Origin: Stomoxys calcitrans
Taxonomy: Eukaryota > Arthropoda > Insecta > Diptera > Muscidae
Direction: 5' to 3'
NCBI RefSeq assembly: GCF_963082655.1
Contig: NC_081552.1
Span: 193,964,098-194,028,097 of the forward strand
DNA length: 64,000 nt
Of this stretch, positions 1 to 13,400 are shown one piece after another; positions within the stretch are counted from its first letter, which is position 1, and every line of letters starts with the position of its first letter. A model generated the notes under the pieces. The model was not told the origin of the DNA. It ran no database searches and saw only the letters and a program-made list of their open reading frames with translations. The position numbers were made by a program, and so were the translations under genes.

Positions 1-1090
1 TTGAACAATTCCAAAGGCTAACCCCTTGCTCGAAAAATGCAAAAAAAAATATCGAAGTGAACAGATTTGAAAAATGTTTTTACCAGATGATACTGGTTTG
101 AATTTGCAATCCAGGGTTGCCATCGGATCTTCGAAATTCGAAGATATTAAGAAGTTACAGCGATTTTAAACATTCTTGGATTTTTCGATTCTGAGGGCAA
201 AATATTACGATTTTGAGCTTATTTTTCGAAGAAATGCATTTGGGACTGCGGCAGATAGTTTTTTCAGGCATAAACTTCACTTCTGTGTCCTTAACTCAAC
301 AAATTTTGGGGCTTCGAAAATTGAAGATTTCCAAAGGCTAACCCCTTGCACGAAAAATGCAAAAAAATATCGAAGTGAACAGATTTGAAAAATGTTTTTA
401 CCAGATGATACTGGTTTGAATTTGCAATCCAGGGTTGCCATCGGATCTCCGAAATTCGAAGATGTAACGAAGTTACAGCGATTTTAAACATTCTTGGATT
501 TTTCGATTCTTAGCGCAAAATATTACGATTTTGAGCTTATTTTTGGAAGAAATGCATTTGGGACTGCGGCAGATAGTTTTTTCAGGCATAAACTTCTCTT
601 CTGTGTCCTTAACTCAACAAATTTTGGGGCTTCGAAAATTGAAAATTTCCTTGCTTGAAAAATGCAAAAAAATATCGAAGTGAACAGATTTGAAAAATGT
701 TTTTACCAGATGATACTGGTTTGAATTTGCAATCCAGGGTTGCCATCGGATCTTCGAAATTCGAAAATATTACGAAGTTACAGCGATTTTAAACATTCTT
801 GGATTTTTCGATTCTGAGGGCAAAATATTACGATTTTGAGCTTATTTTTCGAAGAAATGCATTTGGGACTGCGGCAGATAGTTTTTTCAGGCATAAACTT
901 CTCTTCTGTGTCCTTATCTCAACAAATTTTGGGGCTTCGAAAATTGAACATTTCCAAAGGCTAACCCCTTGCTCGAAAAATGCAAAAAAAATATCGAAGT
1001 GAACAGATTTGAAAAATGTTTTTACCAGATGATACTGGTTTGAATTTGCAATCCAGGGTTGCCATCGGATCTTCGAAATTCGAAGATATA

Positions 1091-4000
1091 ACGAAGTTAC
1101 AGCGATTTTAAACATTCCTGGATTTTTCGATTCTGAGGGCAAAATATTACGATTTTGAGGTTATTTTTCGAAGAAATGCCTTTGGGACTACGGCAGATAG
1201 TTTTTTCAGACATAAACTTCACTTCTGTGTCCTTATCTCAACAAATTTTGGGGCTTCGAGAATTGAACATTTCCAAAGGGTAACCCCTTGCTCGAAAAAT
1301 GCAAAAAGATATCGAAGTGAACAGATTTGAAAAATGTTTTTACCAGATGATACTGGTTTGGATTTGCAATCCAGGGTTGCCATCGGATCTTCGAAATTCG
1401 AAGATATTAAGAAGTTACAGCGATTTTAAACATTCTTGAATTTTTGATTGTTAGCGCAAAATATTACGATTTTGAGGTTATTTTTCGAAGAAATGCCTTT
1501 GGGACTGCGGCAGATAGTTTTTTCAGGCATAAACTTCACTTCTGTGTCCTACGAAGTTGAAAAATGTTTTTACCAGATGATACTGGTTTGAATTTGCAAT
1601 CCAGGGTTGCCATCGGATCTTCGAAATTCGAAGATGTTACAAAGTTACAGCGATTTTAAACATTCTTGGATTTTTCGATTCTGAGGGCAAAATATTACGA
1701 TTTTGAGCTTATTTTTCGAAGAAATGCATTTGGGACTGCGGCAGATAGTTTTTCAGGCATAAACTTCACTTCTGTGTCCTTAACTCAACAAATTTTTGGG
1801 CTTCGAAAATTGAAAATTTCCAAAGGCTAACCCCTTGCTCGAAAAATGCAAAAAAAATATCGAAGTGAACAGATTTGGGACTGCGGCAGATAGTTTTTCA
1901 GGCATAAACTTCACTTCTGTGTCCTAAACTCAACAAATTTTGGGGCTTCGAAAATTGAAGATTTCCAAAGGCTAACCCCTTGCTCTAACCAGATTTGAAA
2001 ACTGGTTTTACCAGATGATACTGGTTTGAATTTGAAATCCAGGGTTGCCATCGGATCTTCGAAATTCGAAGATATTAAGTAGTTACAGCGATTTTAAGCA
2101 TTCTTGGATTTTTCGATTCTGAGGGCAAAATATTACGATTTTGAGCTTATTTTTCGAAGAAATGCATTTGGGACTGTTGCAGATAGTTTTTCAGGCATAA
2201 ACTTCACTTCTGTGTCCTTAACTCAACAAATTTTGGGGCTTCGAAAATTGAAGATTTCCAAAGGCTAACCCCTTGCTCGGAAAATGCAAAAAAATATCGA
2301 AGTGAACAGATTTCAAAAATGTTTTTACCAGATGATACTGGTATGAATTTGCAATCCAGGGTTGCCATCGGATCTTCGAAATTCGAAGATATTACGAAGT
2401 TACAGCGATTTTAAACATTCTTGGATTTTTCGATTCTGAGGGCAAAATATTACGATTTTTTCGAAGAAATGCATTTGGGATTGCGGCAGATAGTTTTTTC
2501 AGGCATAAACTTCACTTCTGTGTCCTTATCTCAACAAATTTTGGGGCTTCGAAAATTGAAGATTTCCAAAGGCTAACCCCTTGCTCGAAAAATGCAAAAA
2601 AATATCGAAGTGAACAGATTTGAAAAATGTTTTTACCAGATGATACTGGTTTGAATTTGCAATCCAGGGTTGCCATCGGATCTTCGAAATTCGAAGATAT
2701 TAAGAAGTTACAGCGATTTTAAACATTCTTGGATTTTTCGATTCTGAGGGCAAAATATTACGATTTTGAGCTTATTTTTGGAAGAAATGCATTTGGGACT
2801 GCGGCAGATAGTTTTTTCAGGCATAAACTTCACTTCTGTGTCCTTATCTCATCAAATTTTGGGGCTTCGAAAATTGAAGATTTCCAAAGGCTAACCCCTT
2901 GCTCGAAAAATGCAAAAAAATATCGAAGTGAACAGATTGGAAAAATGTTTTTATCAGATGATACTGGTTTGAATTTGCAATCCAGGGTTGCCATCGGATC
3001 TTCGAAATTCGAAGATGTTACGAAGTTACAGCGATTTTAAACATTCTTGGATTTTTCGATTCTTAGCGCAAAATATTACGATTTTGAGCTTATTTTTCGA
3101 AGAAATGCATTTGGGACTGCGGCAGATAGTTTTTTCAGGCATAAACTTCACTTCTGTGTCCTTATCTCAACAAATTTTGGGGCTTCGAAAATTGAAGATT
3201 TCCAAAGGCTAACCCCTTGCTCGAAAAATGCAAAAAATATCGAAGTGAACAGATTTGAAAAATGTTTTTACCAGATGATACTGGTTTGAATTTGCAATCC
3301 AGGGTTGCCATCGCATCTTCGAAATTCGAAGATATTACGAGGTTACAACGATTTTAAACATTCTTGGATTTTTCGATTCTGAGCGCAAAATATTACAATT
3401 TTTTCGAAGAAATGCATTTGGGATAGCGGCAGATAGTTTTTTCAGGCGTAAACTTCACTTCTGTGTCCTTAACTCAACAAATTTTGGGGCTTCGAAAATT
3501 GAAGATTTCCAAAGGCTAACCCCTTGCTCGAAAAATGCAAAAAAATATCGAAGTGAACAGATTTGACAACTGGTTTTACCAGATGATACTGGTTTGAATT
3601 TGCAATCCAGGGTTGCCATCGGATCTTCGAAATTCGAAGATGTTACGAAGTTACAGCGATTTTAAACATTCTTGGATTTTTCGATCGTTAGCGCAAAATA
3701 TTACGATTTTGAGCTTATTTTTGGAAGAAATGCATTTGGGACTGCGGCAGATAGTTTTTTCAGGCATAAACTTCACTTCTGTGTCCTTAACTCAACAAAT
3801 TTTGGGGCTTCGAAAATTGAACATTTCCAAAGGCTAACCCCTTGCTCGAAAAATGCAAAAAGATTTCCAAAGGGTAACCCCTTGCTCGAAAAATGCAAAA
3901 AGATATCGAAGTGAACAGATTTGAAAAATGTTTTTACCAGATGATACTGGTTTGAATTTGCAATCCAGGGTTGCCATCGGATCTTCGAAATTCGAAGATA

Positions 4001-7000
4001 TAACGAAGTTACAGCGATTTTAAACATTCTTGGATTTTTCGATTCTAAGGGCAAAATATTACGATTTTGAGCTTATTTTTCGAAGAAATGCATTTGGGAC
4101 TGCGGCAGATAGTTTTTTCAGGCATAAACTTCACTTCTGTGTCCTTATCTCAACAAATTTTGGGGCTTCGAGAATTGAACATTTCCAAAGGGTAACCCCT
4201 TGCTCGAAAAATGCAAAAAGATATCGAAGTGAACAGATTTGAAAAATGTTTTTACCAGATGATACTGGTTTGAATTTGCAATCCAGGGTTGCCATCGGAT
4301 CTTCGAAATTCGAAGATATAACGAAGTTACAGCGATTTTAAACATTCTTGGATTTTTCGATTCTGAGGGCAAAATATTACGATTTTGAGGTTATTTTTCG
4401 AAGAAATGCCTTTGGGACTACGGCAGATAGTTTTTTCAGACATAAACTTCACTTCTGTGTCCTTATCTCAACAAATTTTGGGGCTTCGAGAATTGAACAT
4501 TTCCAAAGGGTAACCCCTTGCTCGAAAAATGCAAAAAGATATCGAAGTGAACAGATTTGAAAAATGTTTTTACCAGATGATACTGGTTTGGATTTGCAAT
4601 CCAGGGTTGCCATCGGATCTTCGAAATTCGAAGATATTAAGAAGTTACAGCGATTTTAAACATTCTTGAATTTTTGATTGTTAGCGCAAAATATTACGAT
4701 TTTGAGGTTATTTTTCGAAGAAATGCCTTTGGGACTGCGGCAGATAGTTTTTTCAGGCATAAACTTCACTTCTGTGTCCTACGAAGTTGAAAAATGTTTT
4801 TACCAGATGATACTGGTTTGAATTTGCAATCCAGGGTTGCCATCGGATCTTCGAAATTCGAAGATGTTACAAAGTTACAGCGATTTTAAACATTCTTGGA
4901 TTTTTCGATTCTGAGGGCAAAATATTACGATTTTGAGCTTATTTTTCGAAGAAATGCATTTGGGACTGCGGCAGATAGTTTTTCAGGCATAAACTTCACT
5001 TCTGTGTCCTTAACTCAACAAATTTTTGGGCTTCGAAAATTGAAAATTTCCAAAGGCTAACCCCTTGCTCGAAAAATGCAAAAAAAATATCGAAGTGAAC
5101 AGATTTGGGACTGCGGCAGATAGTTTTTCAGGCATAAACTTCACTTCTGTGTCCTTAACTCAACAAATTTTGGGGCTTCGAAAATTGAAGATTTCCAAAG
5201 GCTAACCCCTTGCTCTAACCAGATTTGAAAACTGGTTTTACCAGATGATACTGGTTTGAATTTGAAATCCAGGGTTGCCATCGGATCTTCGAAATTCGAA
5301 GATATTAAGTAGTTACAGCGATTTTAAGCATTCTTGGATTTTTCGATTCTGAGGGCAAAATATTAAGATTTTGAGCTTATTTTTGGAAGAAATGCATTTG
5401 GGACTGCGGCAGATAGTTTTTTCAGGCATAAACTTCACTTCTGTGTCCTTAACTCAACAAATTTTGGGGCTTCGAAAATTGAAGATTTCCAAAGGCTAAC
5501 CCCTTGCTCGGAAAATGCAAAAAAATATCGAAGTGAACAGATTTCAAAAATGTTTTTACCAGATGACACTGGTATGAATTTGCAATCCAGGGTTGCCCTC
5601 GGATCTTCGAAATTCGAAGATATTAAGAAGTTACAGCGATTTTAAACATTCTTGGATTTTTCGATTCTGAGGGCAAAATATTACGATTTTTTCGAAGAAA
5701 TGCATTTGGGATTGCGGCAGATAGTTTTTTCAGGCATAAACTTCACTTCTGTGTCCTTATCTCAACAAATTTTGGGGCTTCGAAAATTGAAGATTTCCAA
5801 AGGCTAACCCCTTGCTCGAAAAATGCAAAAAAATATCGAAGTGAACAGATTTGAAAAATGTTTTTACCAGATGATACTGGTTTGAATTTGCAATCCAGGG
5901 TTGCCATCGGATCTTCGAAATTCGAAGATATAACGAAGTTACAGCGATTTTAAACATTCTTGGATTTTTCGATTCTGAGGGCAAAATATTACGATTTTGA
6001 GCTTATTTTTGGAAGAAATGCATTTGGGACTGCGGCAGATAGTTTTTTCAGGCATAAACTTCACTTCTGTGTCCTTATCTCATCAAATTTTGGGGCTTCG
6101 AAAATTGAAGATTTCCAAAGGCTAACCCCTTGCTCGAAAAATGCAAAAAAATATCGAAGTGAACAGATTGGAAAAATGTTTTTATCAGATGATACTGGTT
6201 TGAATTTGCAATCCAGGGTTGCCATCGGATCTTCGAAATTCGAAGATGTTACGAAGTTACAGCGATTTTAAACATTCTTGGATTTTTCGATTCTTAGCGC
6301 AAAATATTACGATTTTGAGCTTATTTTTCGAAGAAATGCATTTGGGACTGCGGCAGATAGTTTTTTCAGGCATAAACTTCACTTCTGTGTCCTTATCTCA
6401 ACAAATTTTGGGGCTTCGAAAATTGAAGATTTCCAAAGGCTAACCCCTTGCTCGAAAAATGCAAAAAATATCGAAGTGAACAGATTTGAAAAATGTTTTT
6501 ACCAGATGATACTGGTTTGAATTTGCAATCCAGGGTTGCCATCGCATCTTCGAAATTCGAAGATATTACGAGGTTACAACGATTTTAAACATTCTTGGAT
6601 TTTTCGATTCTGAGCGCAAAATATTACAATTTTTTCGAAGAAATGCATTTGGGATAGCGGCAGATAGTTTTTTCAGGCGTAAACTTCACTTCTGTGTCCT
6701 TAACTCAACAAATTTTGGGGCTTCGAAAATTGAAGATTTCCAAAGGCTAACCCCTTGCTCGAAAAATGCAAAAAAATATCGAAGTGAACAGATTTGACAA
6801 CTGGTTTTACCAGATGATACTGGTTTGAATTTGCAATCCAGGATTGCCATCGGATCTTCGAAATTCGAAGATGTTACGAAGTTACAGCGATTTTAAACAT
6901 TCTTGGATTTTTCGATCGTTAGCGCAAAATATTACGATTTTGAGCTTATTTTTGGAAGAAATGCAATTGGGACTGCAGCAGATAGTTTTTTCAGGCATAA

Positions 7001-7070
7001 ACTTCACTTCTGTGTCCTTATCTCAACAAATTTTGGGGCTTCGAAAATTGAACATTTCCAAAGGCTAACC
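1091..7070. repeat. Higher-order duplication in satellite, offset about 3231 bp
   Basis: The block from about 1091 to 3850 recurs at about 4321 to 7070. Diagnostic variants recur at the same offset: the truncated monomer junction 'gtgtcctacgaagttgaaaa' (about 1546 and 4776), the shortened monomer joining 'agattt' to 'gggactgcgg' (about 1872 and 5103), 'attacaattttttcgaag' (about 3391 and 6622) and 'ggtttttatcagatg'-type changes (about 2947 and 6178). The unit is about ten monomers long and the copies differ by a few substitutions and a 1-bp indel. This is a multi-monomer (higher-order) duplication, not a simple monomer-by-monomer expansion. Confidence 0.85.
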
Positions 7071-9538
7071 CCTTGCTCGAAAAATGCAAAAAAATATCGA
7101 AGTGAACAGATTTGAAAAATGTTTTTACCAGATGATAATGGTTTGAATTAGCAAACCAGGGTTGCCATCGGATCTTTGAAATTCGAAGATGTTACGAAGT
7201 TACAGCGATTTTAAACATTTTTGGATTTTTCGATTGTTAGCGCAAAATATTACGATTTTGAGCTTATTTTTCGAAGAAATGCATTTAGGACTGCGGCAGA
7301 TAGTTTTTTCAGGCATAAACTTCACTTCTGTGTCCTTAACTCAACAAATTTTGGGGCTTCGAAAATTGAACATTTCCAAAGGCTAACCCCTTGCTCGAAA
7401 AATGCAAAAAAATATCGAAGTGAACAGATTTGAAAAATGTTTTTACCAGATGATACTGGTTTGAATTTGCAATCCAGGGTTGCCATCGGATCTTCGAAAT
7501 TCGAAGATGTTACGAAATTACAGCGATTTTAAACATTCTTGGATTTTTCGATTCTGAGCGCAAAATATTACGATTTTGAGCTTATTTTTGGAAGAAATGT
7601 ATTTGGGACTGCGGCAGATAGTTTTTTCAGGCATAAACTTCACTTCTGTGTCCTTAACTCAACAAATTTTGGGGCTTCGAAAATTGAACATTTCCAAAGG
7701 CTAACCCCTTGCTCGAAAAATGCAAAAAAATATCGAAGTGAACAGATTTGAAAAATGTTTTTACCAGATGATACTGGTTTGAATTTGCAATCCAGGGTTG
7801 CCATCGGATCTTCGAAATTCGAAGATATAACGAAGTTACAGCGATTTTAAACATTCTAGGATTTTTCGATTCTTAGCGCAAAATATTACGCTTTTGAGCT
7901 TATTTTTGGAAGAAATGCATTTGGGACTGCGGCAGATAATTTTTCTCAGGCATAAATTTCACTTCTGTGTCCTTAACTCAACAAATTTTGGGGCTTCGAA
8001 AATTGAAGATTTCCAAAGGCTAACCCCTTGCTCGAAAAATGCAAAAAAATATCGAAGTGAACAGATTTGAAAAATGTTTTTACCAGATGATACTGGTTTG
8101 AATTTGCAATCCAGGGTTGCCATCGGATCTTCGAAATTCGAAGATATAACGAAGTTACAGCGATTTTAAACATTCTAGGATTTTTCGATTCTTAGCGCAA
8201 AATATTACGCTTTTGAGCTTATTTTTGGAAGAAATGCATTTGGGACTGCGGCAGATAATTTTTCTCAGGCATAAATTTCACTTCTGTGTCCTTAACTCAA
8301 CAAATTTTGGGGCTTCGAAAATTGAAGATTTCCAAAGGCTAACCCCTTGCTCGAAAAATGCAAAAAAATATCGAAGTGAACAGATTTGAAAAATGTTTTT
8401 ACCAGATGATACTGGTTTGAATTTGCAATCCAGGGTTGCCATCGGATCTTCGAAATTCGAAGATGTTACCAAATTACAGCGATTTTAAACATTCTTGGAT
8501 TTTTCGATTGTTAGCGCAAAATATTACGATTTTGAGCTTATTTTTCGAAGAAATGCATTTGGGACTGCGGCAGATAGTTTTTTCAGGCATAAACTTCACT
8601 TCTGTGTCCTTATCTCAACAAATTTTGGGGCTTCGAAAATTGAACATTTCCAAAGGCTAACCCCTTGCCTTACGATTTTGAGCTTATTTTTGGAAGAAAT
8701 GGATTTGGGACTGCGGCAGATAGTTTTTTCAGGCATAAACTTCACTTCTGTGTCCTTAACTCAACAAATTTTGGGGCTTCGAAAATTGAATATTTCCAAA
8801 GGCTAACCCCTTGCTCGAAAAATGCAAAAAAATATCGAAGTGAACAGATTTGAAAAATGTTTTTACCAGATGATACTGGTTTGAATTTGCAATCCAGGGT
8901 TGCCATCGAATCTTCGAAATTCGAAGATATTAAAAAGTTACAGCGATTTTAAACATTCTTGGATTTTTCGATTCTGAGCGCAAAATATTACGATTTTGAG
9001 CTTATTTTTCGAAGAAATGCATTTGGGACTGCGGCAGATAGTTTTTTCAGGCATAAACTTCACTTCTGTGTCCTTATCTCAACAAATTTTGGGGCTTCGA
9101 AAATTGAACATTTCCAAAGGCTAACCCCTTGCTCGAAAAATGCAAAAAAATATCGAAGTGAACAGATTTGAAAAATGTTTTTACCAGATGATACTGGTTT
9201 GAATTTGCAATCCAGGGTTGCCATCGGATCTTTGAAATTCGAAGATGTAACGAAGTTACAGCGATTTTAAACATTCTTGGATTTTTCGATTCTTAGCGCA
9301 AAATATTACGATTTTGAGCTTATTTTTGGAAGAAATAGATTTGGGACTGCGGCAGATAATTTTTCTCAGGCATAAACTTCACTTCTTTGTCCTTAACTCA
9401 ACAAATTTTGGGGCTTCGAAAATTGAAGATTTCCAAAGGCTAACCCCTTGCTCGAAAAATGCAAAAAAAAAATATCGAAGTGAACAGATTTGAAAAAGGT
9501 ATTTACCAGATGATACTGGTTTGAATTTGCAATCCATT

Positions 9539-9573
9539 TTCGTAACATCTTCGAAATTCGAAGATGTTACGAA
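9539..9573. repeat. Enlarged 35-bp perfect palindrome in one satellite monomer
   Basis: Where other monomers read 'ccagggttgccatcgg' before the common 19-bp palindrome, this one reads 'ccattttcgtaac'. The change extends the palindrome to 17-bp arms around one central A: each base from 9539 to 9555 pairs with 9573 to 9557. The replaced left arm is the exact reverse complement of the right-hand flank, which is the signature of a template-switch event. Confidence 0.9.
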
Positions 9574-10499
9574 GTTACAGCGATTTTAAACATTCTTGGA
9601 TTTTTCGATTGTTAGCGCAAAATATTACGATTTTGAGCTTATTTTTGGAAGAAATGGATTTGGGACTGCGGCAGATAGTTTTTTCAGGCATAAACTTCAC
9701 TTCTGTGTCCTTAACTCAACAAATTTTGGGGCTTCGAAAATTAAAGATTTCCAAAGGCTAAAAGGCGAAAAATGCAAAAAAATATCGAAGTGAACAGATT
9801 TGAAAAATGTTTTTACCAGATGATACTGGTTTGAATTTGCAATCCAGGGTTGCCATCGGATCTTCGAAATTCGAAGATATTACGAAGTTACAGCGATTTT
9901 AAGCATTCTTGGATTTTTCGATTCTGAGGGCAAAATATTACGATTTTGAGCTTATTTTTCGAAGAAATGCATTCGGGACTGCGGCAGATAGTTTTTTCAG
10001 GCATAAACTTCACTTCTGTGTCCTTATCTCAACAAATTTTGGGGCTTCGAAAATTGAACATTTCCAAAGGCTAACCCCTTGCTCGAAAAATGCAAAAAAA
10101 ATATCGAAGTGAACAGATTTGAAAAATGTTTTTACCAGATGATACTAGTTTGAATTTGCAATCCAGGGTTGCCATCGGATCTTCGAAATTCGAAGATATT
10201 AAAAAGTTACAGCGATTTTAAACATTCTTGGATTTTTCGATTCTGAGCGCAAAATATTACGATTTTGAGCTTATTTTTGGAAGAAATGCATTTGGGACTG
10301 CGGCAGATAGTTTTTTCAGGCATAAACTTCACTTCTGTGTCCTTAACTCAACAAATTTTAGGGCTTCGAAAATTGAAGATTTCCAAAGGCTAACCCCTTG
10401 CTCGAAAAATGCAAAAAAATATCGAAGTGAACAGATTTGAAAAATGTTTTTACCAGATGATACTGGTTTGAATTTGCAATCCAGGGTTGCCATCGGATC

Positions 10500-13400
10500 T
10501 TCGAAATTCGAAGATATTAAGAAGTTACAGCGATTTTAAACATTCTTGGATTTTTCGATTCTGAGGGCAAAATATTACGATTTTGAGCTTATTTTTTGAA
10601 GAAATGCATTTGGGATTGTGGCAGATAGTTTTTTCAGGCATAAACTTCACTTCTGTGTCCTTATCTCAACAAATTTTGGGGCTTCGAAAATTGAAGATTT
10701 CCAAAGGCTAACCCCTTGCACGAAAAATGCAAAAAAATATCGAAGTGAACAGATTTGAAAAATGTTTTTAGCAGATGATACTGGTTTGAATTTGCAATCC
10801 AGGGTTGCCATCGGATCTTCGAAATTCGAAGATGTAACGAAGTTACAGCGATTTTAAACATTCTTGGATTTTTCGATTCTTAGCGCAAAATATTACGATT
10901 TTGAGCTTATTTTTGGAAGAAATAGATTTGGGACTGCGGCAGATAATTTTTCTCAGGCATAAACTTCACTTCTTTGTCCTTAACTCAACAAATTCTGGGG
11001 CTTCGAAAATTGAAGATTTCCAAAGGGTAACCCCTTGCTCGAAAAATGCAAAAAAATATCGAAGTGAACAGATTTGAAAAATGTTTTAACCAGATGATAC
11101 TGGTTTGAATTTGCAATCCAGGGTTGCCATCGGATCTTCGAAATTCGAAGATATTACGAAGTTACAGCGATTTTAAACATTCTTGGATTTTTCGATTCTT
11201 AGCGCAAAATATTACGATTTTGAGATTATTTTTTGAAGAAATGCATTTTGGATTGTGGCAGATAGTTTTTTCAGGCATAAACTTCACTTCTGTGTCCTTA
11301 TCTCAACAAATTTTGGGGCTTCGAAAATTGAAGATTTCCAAAGGCTAACCCCTTGCACGAAAAATGCAAAAAAATATCGAAGTGAACAGATTTGAAAAAT
11401 GTTTTTACCAGATGATACTGGTTTGAATTTGCAATCCAGGGTTGCCATCGGATCTTCGAAATTCGAAGATGTTACAAAATTACAGCGATTTTAAACATTC
11501 TTTGATTTTTCGATTGTTAACGCAAAATATTACGATTTTGAGCTTATTTTTCGAAGAAATGCATTTGGGATTGCGGCAGAAAGTTTTTTCAGGCATAAAC
11601 TTCACTTCTGTGTCCTTATCTCAACAAATTTTGGGGCTTCGAAAATTGAACATTTCCAAAGGCTAACCCCTTGCTCGAAAAATGCAAAAAAAAATATCGA
11701 AGTGAACAGATTTGAAAAAGGTTTTTACCAGATGATACTGGTTTGAATTTGCAATCCAGGGTTGCCATCGGATCTTCGAAATTCGAAGATATTAAGAAGT
11801 TACAGCGATTTTAAGCATTCTTGGATTTTTCGATTCTGAGCGCAAAATATTACGATTTTGAGGTTATTTTTCGAAGAAATGCATTTAGGACTGCGGCAGA
11901 TAGTTTTTTCAGGCATAAACTTCACTTCTGTGTCCTTAACTCAACAAATTTTGGGGCTTCGAAAATTAAAGATTTCCAAAGGCTAAAAGGCGAAAAATGC
12001 AAAAAAATATCGAAGTGAACAGATTTGAAAAATGTTTTTACCAGATGATACTGGTTTGAATTTGCAATCCAGGGTTGCCATCGGATCTTCGAAATTCGAA
12101 GATATTACGAAGTTACAGCGATTTTAAACATTCTTGGATTTTTCGATTCTGAGGGCAAAATATTACGATTTTGAGCTTATTTTTGGAAGAAATGCATTTG
12201 GGACTGCGGCAGATAGTTTTTTCAGGCATAAACTTCACTTCTGTGTCCTTATCTCAACAAATTTTGGGGCTTCGAAAATTGAACATTTCCAAAGGCTAAC
12301 CCCTTGCTCGAAAAATGCAAAAAAAAATATCGAAGTGAACAGATTTGAAAAATTTTTTTACCAGATGATACTGGTTTGAATTTGCAATCCAGGGTTGCCA
12401 TCGGATCTTCGAAATTCAAAGATATTACGAAGTTACAGCGATTTTAAACATTCTTGGATTTTTCGATTCTTAGCGCAAAATATTACGATTTTGAGCTTAT
12501 TTTTCGAAGAAATGCATTTGGGACTGCGGCAGATAGTTTTTTCAGGCATAAACTTCACTTCTGTGTCCTTAACTCAACAAATTTTGGGGCTTCGAAAATT
12601 GAAAATTTCCTTGCTTGAAAAATGCAAAAAAATATCGAAGTGAACAGATTTGAAAAATGTTTTTACCAGATGATACTGGTTTGAATTTGCAATCCAGGGT
12701 TGCCATCGGATCTTCGAAATTCGAAGATATTAAGAAGTTACAGCGATTTTAAACATTCTTGGATTTTTCGATTCTGAGCGCAAAATATTACGATTTTGAG
12801 CTTATTTTTCGAAGAAATGCATTTGGGACTGCGGCAGATAGTTTTTTCAGGCATAAACTTCACTTCTGTGTCCTTAACTCAACAAATTTTGGGGCTTCGA
12901 AAATTGAAGATTTCCAAAGGCTTACCCCTTGCTCGAAAAATGCAAAAAAATATCGAAGTGAACAGATTTGAAAAATGTTTTTACCAGATGATACTGGTTT
13001 GAATTTGCAATCCAGGGTTGCCATCGGATCTTCGAAATTCGAAGATATTACGAAGTTACAGCGATTTTAAACATTCTTGAATTTTTGATTGTTAGCGCAA
13101 AATATTACGATTTTGAGGTTATTTTTGGAAGAAATGCATTTGGGACTGCGGCAGATACTTTTTTCAGGCATAAACTTCACTTCTGTGTCCTTATCTAAAC
13201 AAATTTTGGGGCTTCGAAAATTGAAGATTTCCAAAGGCTAACCCCTTGCTCGAAAAATGCAAAAAAATATCGAAGTGAACAGATTTGAAAAATGTTTTTA
13301 CCAGATGATACTGGTTTGAATTTGCAATCCAGGGTTGCCATCGGATCTTCGAAATTCGAAGATATAACGAAGTTACAGCGATTTTAAACATTCTTGGATT

